Source: Bacteroidales bacterium UBA3834
GTDB taxonomy: Bacteria; Bacteroidota; Bacteroidia; Bacteroidales; P3
Direction: 5' to 3'
DNA length: 38,197 bases
Assembly: GCA_002392965.1 (NCBI GenBank)
Contig: DGIA01000003.1
Coordinates: 3,130 to 41,326 of the forward strand
Shown piece by piece: positions 31,962 to 38,197 of the stretch. Within the stretch, counting starts at the first letter, position 1, and each line of letters begins with the position of its first letter. The notes under the pieces were generated by a model that made no database searches, was not told the DNA's origin, and worked only from the letters and a program-made list of their open reading frames with translations. Position numbers and translations under genes: made by a program.

Positions 31962-34900
31962 CTATCGTATCGACACCACCTTCGTGGCGGGACGTTCGCC
32001 CACACGAACCATATAGACACCTGTGGCGGGCAGCCCGATGACTTCGCCACGGTTCACCGTGGTGGCAATCTGGCGACCCATCATGTCGAACACATCGACA
32101 GTCTCGCCCAGGGCGCCTTTGATGATGAATCCCTCCTCCAAGGTGAGGATTCTCATGTCATCGGCGGCCTCTTCCACCTCTTCGATGCCGGTGCAGTCTT
32201 CCTCGATGACGAACTCATTCCAGTAGGCCTTTCTAATGTATGCCGACTTGCTGCCGCAGGGCACTGTGACCAGTGAACTGTCGGGCAGTGTGTAGAACGA
32301 TGCCGACTGCAGCGTGGGTGGCACTGGGTTGAGGGAGATGACGTGACGCACCCGCCCGTAGGGGCCGGGGAAAGCATAGTCGCCAATCTCGCTGACCGAG
32401 CGACCCAGCACAAGGGTTATCAGCGGTGCATACCCGTTCCAGCTGTAGAAGGCGTTTTTGCCTATGTAGGTCACCCGGTCGGGGATGACCAGCGTGTCAA
32501 TCAAATCATTGCAGTAGCTGAACAGCCGGTCGGGGATACGAGTGACATTTTCTCCGATGTTGATGGCTCTGACGTTGTTGCAGTCAATGAATACCGGGAA
32601 GTAATTGCCAGACGAGTTGGTGGTGGGACTTGCCGTCAGACAGCTGTCTGCATTGAAGTTGATGGTGGTCAATGCAGAGCATTTGTAGAAGGCGTTGTCG
32701 CCGATGAACTTCACCCCACGGGGAATGGTCAGCTCTCTGAGTCGGATATTGTAGTAGAAAGCCAAATGGCCGATATGGGTCAGCCCATCGGGCAGGTGCA
32801 GCTCGAAGAGAGATGAGCAATTATAGAAAGCGGAGTCCTTGATGACACGCACACTCGTAGGCAGGTTGGCGATGTGCAACGACGGATGACTGCCGATGAC
32901 GGTGTCCTTGGCCGCCGAACTGTAGTAGATGCTGTCCTCTTCATAGAATGAGTGGTTCGTGATGTGTATATTGCCATAGGTGGAGAAGAATGCACCGCGG
33001 GTACCATATACTCCATATTTTTCCACGTTGCATCCGATTTCAAAGTCTCCCGGGGCGTCCCACACAAGAGTGACGCTGCTGTCGGTCCGTGCAGTGATAT
33101 GTATCGAACCCCAGTCTGCGTTGTCTTGCATAAGGTCGTAGTAATTGTTATAATCAGGCAGGTCGTACATCCACATGTCAAAATGGTCTGGTGCAGCACC
33201 GTTTTGCAGGGAGGGGTGGCCGGTGATGGTCACCGTGTCCCCTACGCTGACTATGCCGGGGAAATCAAGTGTGACGTTAATGTCATACTGATAGGCGTTG
33301 AAATTGAATATCTGGAACGACTGCAGGCTGCCGTTGCCCACTTGTTCAAACACTACCTGGATACGTCCGCCGGGGCTGTCAAAGATCCTTGAGAGCCAGC
33401 CGTTTGAGGCATGTTCATAGAAGTGTGTCACCTCATGTCCGCTCTCCGAATATATGGTGACGAGATACAGTTCGGCGTCATTCCAGTTGTGGGCCCCGTC
33501 GTGGTTGGCTTCCCAGTGAATGAAGGTTCTGCCGGCTTCGGTTTCCATCCACGGGCTGAGAAGTCTCTGCCACTGTTGACCCAGTTGTGCATGCTGCGGG
33601 TCAATGATGCTGGCTCCGTTCTCGGCTGTCCAGCATTGGGTGAAGTCAGCCGTGTAGGGCAGGCTGATGTCGTCGCAATTCACCGTGACGGTATCATAGA
33701 CATTCATGGAGAACCAATCACTGATATAGGCGGTGGTTTCAACATCGGAAAGATATTTCTGGAAATAAACGGAGAACCCATATGTCCCCGTTGAATGAAA
33801 TACCACTGTCCGGCTATTGTTGGTTGAGGCTATGATGGTCAGCGCACTATCGTTGTAAACAATCCATTGATCGTTCAAATAGATGTCCCAGTACGAGTAA
33901 TCCACCGTATCCCCGTTGGGCATCGATACGATGGCCTGCATGGTCACGGTATCGCCTATGTGGGCGGTGGACGGCCCGTTTATCGTCATCGTCCATGGGT
34001 AGTTGAAGACCTTCACGTCGCTCAGATGCATCAAATGGGCGGGTTGTGCGTCGGTGTATTCGAAGCTCACCCGATAAAGGCCTCCGCTGCTGTTGAAATG
34101 GGAAATCCTGCCGTCCCAACTTTGCGTTGATTCGAATTCATTTTCATACCTGTATCCGTTTTCATCTTCAATGGTCACCTTGTAATGTCGTACCGAATCC
34201 CAATCATTCCATCCGGAGGGATTATAGTCGCGTGTCAACCTGAAGGCTATGTAGCACATGCCTTGTGGGGCTGTGAACCACGGACTGGTCAGTTTCTGCC
34301 CCTGTGCAGGGAACGAGGCGTGGTTGTAGTCGATAATGGTGGCGCCGCCGGTGGCGCTCCAGCACTGCGTGAAGTCGGCCGTGTAGGGCAGCGCAATATT
34401 GCTGCATCCAGCCATGCCGGCTGTCACGGCTTTGATCATCCAGGAGGCATTGAAGTTGTAGTCGGTGGCGTGAGCCCAACTGGTGCCGTCGCCGCTCAGC
34501 CAGTTGCTGTTCGGGTCGCCGCAGTATTGAGTATAAATGGCAGGATAGGAGGCTGTGGAGTAGAAAATGAGCCACAGCGGTTGGCTGCCGTCGAGGACGA
34601 GGGCGGGGGTGAGGCTGATTTCATGCCAGCCCTGGGTGTTGAATACGGTGTCCTTGGTGCGTAAAACTGTCCCCGGAGCGTCCTCGCCGCCCTGGGCGAC
34701 GTATAGGGTGTAGTTGCCCTCGGAGAGGGTATATACCAGCACGCTCTTCAGCGTGTCGCAACCTGCCAGACGCGATGTGGGGAATTTCACACCCCAGTAG
34801 GTGTTGCCGCTGTTGTAGCCCAGATTGCTCTGCCAGTTGCGCCAGCCGCAGTACGAGATGGTGTCGCCTTCGCGGAAGAAGGGTATGTTCTCGTTCACCG

Positions 34901-37900
34901 TGATGTCGTCGATGTACAGGCTGCTATAGCCGCCGTTGTTGTAGTGGCGGAAGGCCAGACGGAAGGTCTTGCCGGCATAGGCGCTCAGGTCGAGGGTCTT
35001 CATCTCCCACCAGTCGTTCTCTGTGACAAATTCCTGCAGCAGCACGTAGTTGGCCGTGTTCGTGCTGCAGGTGGTGTCGATAAAGACACCGTAGTGGGCA
35101 TGGGTGCCCTGTTCCATCCAGTCGGCCATGTCGAACCAGCTCATGTTGTAGTTGATGCCTGTCCCTTGGTGGGTGGTCATCTTGGGCAGGATGAACCAGT
35201 CGTCCATCGCCAGGGTTTGCGGGCTGTCGTTGCTCCATGTGAACCCCTGCGAGTAATAGGAGTACTGGCCATTATAGCCCCAAGTCTGGCGGTACCATTC
35301 GCGGTTGTCGTTGTTGCCGTCGATGAGGCTGATGCACACCATGTTCTCTTCTGCCTCGAAGCCCATGTGGTAGGGGTACTGGGTGATGGCCTGGTTGCAA
35401 TCCACCACGTTCACCCACCATTCGTCGGTGCCGGTGCCGTTGCTGTTGGAAACCGTGGCGGAGACCAGATACCAACCCGTCTGGTTCCACGTGACGTTCA
35501 CCTGGTCGCCGGTGGCCGTCGAGGGAGTGGCTCCCTGGATATTCCATGTGACCGTGGTGCCGGTAGTGTGGGCTGCGGTAAAGGTGGCAACGGTGTTGAT
35601 GGCCACATGGCTCTCGCCGTTGAGGGCCACCGTGGGAGGTGCCGGCACAGGGGCCGTGACCGAGGTGACGGCCTTGATCATCCACGATTCCTGCGCCCAG
35701 CTTAGGACTGTGCCCAGATGCTGCCAGTTGTCGCCGTAGGTGAACCAGTCGCTGTTGGGGTTGCCCGTGTAGCGGCAGGCGGCGGCCGACGAGAGGCTGT
35801 TGCCGCTGAGGGTAATCCACAGGTTGTCCGTCGTGTTGAGGGTGACGGTGTTGTCGAGCATCACCTCGTTCCATCCCGTGTATTCGATGTCGGCGGGTTG
35901 CGTGTGCACCAGCGTGGCGGGGGCATTGGTGCCGCCCTTGTAAATGCGCAGGGTATAGATGCCGCCGTTGGGGCTGAACAGTTTCACGGCTTTCAGGTAG
36001 TTGCGCCCCTGCAGCTCGGCGGCGGGAATCATGATGCCCCATTCGGCGAAATTCAAGCCGTCTATGTTGGGCTTGTTGCCGCAGTAGCTGATGGTGTCGC
36101 CTTGCACGTCAAGGCCCGGGTTCACGAAGCGGCCGCGAATCATGAAGGTGTAGGTGTTCCACCAGGGGTCGGCCGCGAACGAGCTGCCGTAAAGAAAGCC
36201 GTCGGGATTGCCACAGCTGCTGGTGATAGCCGCCGGGTAGTTCACGTCGGTGTTGTGGAACGTCAGCCACAGGCTCTTGCCTGCCTCCACGGTATAAGGT
36301 TGCGGCAGATAGAAAGCCACCCAGTCGTTCTGCTCGTTGTAGTTGATCCATGCCGAGGTGGTATAAACCACATCGGTGGGCGCTGTGGTGCCGCTATACA
36401 CCGTCAGCTCGTACTGTCCCTGGGTGACGACGAAAAGATCCACGGCGGTCAGCGTCCGGCCTGCCGTCAGAGCCGAGGCGGGCAGTTTGATGCCCCAGTA
36501 TTTGTCCGTGTTGGGAGTCGATTCGCCCCAGGTGTTCAGCTGTCCCAGGTTCCCGCAGTAGCTCATCGTGTCGCTTCCGAGGGATTCGAAGCGGGCTGTG
36601 ACGTTCACGTTGCTGCCGTTCATGATGAATGTGTAGGGGTTGAACTTCCCATGGTTGCTCCACTCGGCCAGACGGTAGCCTTCGCCGGCCGTCGCCGAAA
36701 GTGTCACGGTGTCGCCGAAACTGTAGGTGCCGCCGCCTGTGGCGGTGCAGGTGGAGTTGCCGCCCGTGGTGCCCACGGTCACGGTGCCGCCTTGTCCGAA
36801 AGTCGTGTTCGGACGGATGCCGGTCATGATGACATTGGAAATGTTGAAGGTGTAGGTGGCATTGCCGCCCGTGCCGCCGGGGGCGGGATTGAGGGCGCCC
36901 ACGGTGTAGTAGCCGTCGCAGTAGCCGCCCCAGCCCCAGTTGAAGTGGAAGTAGTTGTACTGGTCGTAACCGTCGCACACGAAGCTGTGGCCGCCCGAAT
37001 AGTCGCGTCCCGAGTAGAGAATGGGCCGCTGCTGGTCAAGCTCCGCCCGCATGGTGGCGCTGAAGATGGCGTCGTCGGTACCCGAACGCGGAATCACCGC
37101 GATGTCGGGTGAGTATTTGAAGTATTGCATCAAGGCAAACTGCGAACTGGGGCGGGGCGTGCCGTCCCAACTGTAGTTGTGGGCCCCGCTGCCGCCCTGC
37201 GCGCTTACATTATAGTTCATCTCGATGGCCACGCCCACGTGGTACATCAGCTGCGCCACCGCGTCTATCTCCGTCTGGCTGCTCACCGACGTCAGCGCGT
37301 TGGGCATCGAGCTCCATTGATAGGTCGTGTTGCCGAAGTCGGCCGTCAGCGTGCCGTAGTTGGTGTGGTCGTTGCTCGCATAGTAACTATGGCTTCCGTA
37401 GCCGGTGGCAGGGTGGTTCCAGTACTTCATGATCTGGGCCGTGGCGGTGGCCACGCAGCCCGTCACCACATGCTGGTCATAGTCGGTGTCGTAAGGGCAC
37501 CAGTTGTTGTACAGCGGGCTCTGGTTCCATGTGGTCGTCAGCAGCGGGCTCACGCTCTCCAGCATCAGCGGCACCGGAGCCACGCCGGCACCCAGCCGCT
37601 GCCACTCTTGCGCAAGCTCCGTGGCCGACGGCGACTGGTGCGAGCTGTTCCCCTTTGCGCTCTCAGCCTCTTTCACCCTCTTGATTCCCTTCTCGAGGTC
37701 CTCCAGCCAGCCCTCCACGTTGGTGGGCATCTCGTCGGTGCGGAAGGTGCCCGTCAGCGAGTAGGCCAGGATGGGACGCACGCAGTCGTCCGCCGACACC
37801 AGCACGAAGCCCTCCGTGCCGGCGTTGAAGATGTAGAACTCCGTGAAGGGTGAACTCACCGTTGTCATCCGTGAGGCGTCGCGGTGACCCATCGCCGACA

Positions 37901-38006
37901 GGTAGGTCTGTCCCACGCGTCGGGCGTGGCTCTCATCGACCGGCTTCGCCCACAGGCTCCCTGCCGTCAGCAGCGCGAGCATCGTCAAGCATACAAGTTT
38001 CTTCAT
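31962..38006 (-). CDS. Secreted C10 (streptopain-like) cysteine peptidase, multidomain, type IX secretion sorted
   Basis: 2014-residue exported protein. Order by residue: signal peptide 1-20; Spi-like propeptide to about 150; C10 catalytic domain with Cys184 (VVTGCVATATAQIMKYW) and His340 (GGHSFVCDGYD) plus FNWGWGG; a small beta-repeat domain (405-475); a repeated module (each starting SDT/GDT-x-SYCG) at about 479, 636 and 1047; a PKD domain (about 790-870); a cleaved-adhesin-type jelly roll (about 872-1046); two copies of a domain starting LPYTADFTQCW; BspA-type leucine-rich repeats (about 1709-1920, e.g. IGDNAFYKCSALTTI); and a type IX sorting domain (about 1950-2014: VDVFDMMGRQIATT, LPATGVYMVRV, KVVSIR). 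It is probably a cell-surface or released protease with adhesive modules. It has its own promoter and terminator. Confidence 0.93.
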   Translation of the reverse strand: MKKLVCLTMLALLTAGSLWAKPVDESHARRVGQTYLSAMGHRDASRMTTVSSPFTEFYIFNAGTEGFVLVSADDCVRPILAYSLTGTFRTDEMPTNVEGWLEDLEKGIKRVKEAESAKGNSSHQSPSATELAQEWQRLGAGVAPVPLMLESVSPLLTTTWNQSPLYNNWCPYDTDYDQHVVTGCVATATAQIMKYWNHPATGYGSHSYYASNDHTNYGTLTADFGNTTYQWSSMPNALTSVSSQTEIDAVAQLMYHVGVAIEMNYNVSAQGGSGAHNYSWDGTPRPSSQFALMQYFKYSPDIAVIPRSGTDDAIFSATMRAELDQQRPILYSGRDYSGGHSFVCDGYDQYNYFHFNWGWGGYCDGYYTVGALNPAPGGTGGNATYTFNISNVIMTGIRPNTTFGQGGTVTVGTTGGNSTCTATGGGTYSFGDTVTLSATAGEGYRLAEWSNHGKFNPYTFIMNGSNVNVTARFESLGSDTMSYCGNLGQLNTWGESTPNTDKYWGIKLPASALTAGRTLTAVDLFVVTQGQYELTVYSGTTAPTDVVYTTSAWINYNEQNDWVAFYLPQPYTVEAGKSLWLTFHNTDVNYPAAITSSCGNPDGFLYGSSFAADPWWNTYTFMIRGRFVNPGLDVQGDTISYCGNKPNIDGLNFAEWGIMIPAAELQGRNYLKAVKLFSPNGGIYTLRIYKGGTNAPATLVHTQPADIEYTGWNEVMLDNTVTLNTTDNLWITLSGNSLSSAAACRYTGNPNSDWFTYGDNWQHLGTVLSWAQESWMIKAVTSVTAPVPAPPTVALNGESHVAINTVATFTAAHTTGTTVTWNIQGATPSTATGDQVNVTWNQTGWYLVSATVSNSNGTGTDEWWVNVVDCNQAITQYPYHMGFEAEENMVCISLIDGNNDNREWYRQTWGYNGQYSYYSQGFTWSNDSPQTLAMDDWFILPKMTTHQGTGINYNMSWFDMADWMEQGTHAHYGVFIDTTCSTNTANYVLLQEFVTENDWWEMKTLDLSAYAGKTFRLAFRHYNNGGYSSLYIDDITVNENIPFFREGDTISYCGWRNWQSNLGYNSGNTYWGVKFPTSRLAGCDTLKSVLVYTLSEGNYTLYVAQGGEDAPGTVLRTKDTVFNTQGWHEISLTPALVLDGSQPLWLIFYSTASYPAIYTQYCGDPNSNWLSGDGTSWAHATDYNFNASWMIKAVTAGMAGCSNIALPYTADFTQCWSATGGATIIDYNHASFPAQGQKLTSPWFTAPQGMCYIAFRLTRDYNPSGWNDWDSVRHYKVTIEDENGYRYENEFESTQSWDGRISHFNSSGGLYRVSFEYTDAQPAHLMHLSDVKVFNYPWTMTINGPSTAHIGDTVTMQAIVSMPNGDTVDYSYWDIYLNDQWIVYNDSALTIIASTNNSRTVVFHSTGTYGFSVYFQKYLSDVETTAYISDWFSMNVYDTVTVNCDDISLPYTADFTQCWTAENGASIIDPQHAQLGQQWQRLLSPWMETEAGRTFIHWEANHDGAHNWNDAELYLVTIYSESGHEVTHFYEHASNGWLSRIFDSPGGRIQVVFEQVGNGSLQSFQIFNFNAYQYDINVTLDFPGIVSVGDTVTITGHPSLQNGAAPDHFDMWMYDLPDYNNYYDLMQDNADWGSIHITARTDSSVTLVWDAPGDFEIGCNVEKYGVYGTRGAFFSTYGNIHITNHSFYEEDSIYYSSAAKDTVIGSHPSLHIANLPTSVRVIKDSAFYNCSSLFELHLPDGLTHIGHLAFYYNIRLRELTIPRGVKFIGDNAFYKCSALTTINFNADSCLTASPTTNSSGNYFPVFIDCNNVRAINIGENVTRIPDRLFSYCNDLIDTLVIPDRVTYIGKNAFYSWNGYAPLITLVLGRSVSEIGDYAFPGPYGRVRHVISLNPVPPTLQSASFYTLPDSSLVTVPCGSKSAYIRKAYWNEFVIEEDCTGIEEVEEAADDMRILTLEEGFIIKGALGETVDVFDMMGRQIATTVNRGEVIGLPATGVYMVRVGERPATKVVSIR

Positions 38007-38085
38007 AATGTATAGTATTAATTATTATTTACAATCGGTTGATAATCATGCCTTCCCGTTGTTTCCGGCGGGAGAGGTCGATTTG

Positions 38086-38116
38086 CAAACATACGAAATA
38101 AAAACCATTTCTGCAA
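38086..38116 (-). promoter_or_regulatory. Promoter of the C10 peptidase gene
   Basis: On the minus strand TATGTTTG (38093-38086) fits the -7 consensus TAnnTTTG, and TTG (38116-38114) lies 20 bp upstream as a partial -33. The leader would be about 75 nt and contains a short hairpin candidate (TCCCG/CGGGA). Nothing else is visible in 38117-38197. Confidence 0.6.
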
Positions 38117-38197
38117 CTTTTTACCCTCTTTTTTAGGCAATTGATCTAAATGGTTCACGGTAATATCCTGATACTAAGCCATGAATCCGTTATGACC

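Noticed and set aside
35718..37112. Open frame of 464 codons on the + strand opposite the C10 peptidase
   Set aside because: Overlaps the catalytic and module region of a clear peptidase gene; no domain recognised.

Overview
The window is a gene-dense stretch of about 38 kb from a GC-rich member of the Bacteroidales (phylum Bacteroidota). The evidence is: promoters of the TTTG-(19-21 nt)-TAnnTTTG type (before tRNA-Cys, nrdD and the EF-G gene); many short lipoproteins with a lipobox; a GSCFA protein; a BatA-type membrane protein; a C10 (streptopain-like) peptidase with BspA-type leucine-rich repeats and a type IX secretion sorting domain; and the Bacteroidota EF-G paralog EF-G2. No phage, insertion sequence or CRISPR array was seen.

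Layout. 1-6985 (+) is a tightly packed run: 3' end of dnaE, GSCFA protein, lipoprotein, nitroreductase, ybaK, a tiny lipoprotein or hydrolase relic, a FISUMP-like lipoprotein, a GNAT acetyltransferase and ddl. Several neighbours share ATGA-type overlaps. 6974-12688 (-) is an apparent five-gene operon read from right to left: membrane-anchored endonuclease/exonuclease/phosphatase (EEP), nth, BatA-type protein, ABC ATPase, ABC permease. 12700-18900 (+) holds a large secreted beta-repeat protein followed by the EF-G2 gene. 18958-20328 (+) is an NCS2 purine permease. 20385-23158 (-) is a lipobox-bearing histidine kinase and its LuxR-type response regulator. tRNA-Cys follows at 23274. 23380-25939 (-) is nrdD-nrdG (anaerobic ribonucleotide reductase and its activase) behind a cobalamin riboswitch. 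Then come recJ (+), an EEP lipoprotein (-), ettA plus a lipoprotein (+), and the 2014-residue C10 peptidase (-).

The most unusual observation is at 12934-13113. The promoter, leader and first ~27 codons of the downstream EF-G2 gene recur there as a diverged copy. The copy is in frame with, and forms the N-terminus of, the large secreted protein, which ends just before the real EF-G2 promoter. The -7-box-to-codon-1 distance is 99 bp in the copy and 101 bp in the original; 54 of 81 bases and 13 of 27 residues match without gaps by hand alignment. A surface protein thus seems to have captured the expression signals of a translation factor. In Bacteroides thetaiotaomicron EF-G2 is controlled by the carbon-starvation regulator Cur, so the two genes could be co-regulated. 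The EF-G2 here has Phe where translational GTPases carry the catalytic His, which fits the known GTPase-deficient paralog.

Other points of interest are the B12 riboswitch on nrdDG (implying a B12-dependent reductase elsewhere), two unrelated 11-bp tandem repeats in divergent promoter regions (one bracketed by 9-bp inverted repeats), and a GCGAA-rich repeat encoded in frame inside the response regulator's receiver domain. All calls rest on reading the sequence; no database searches were possible.
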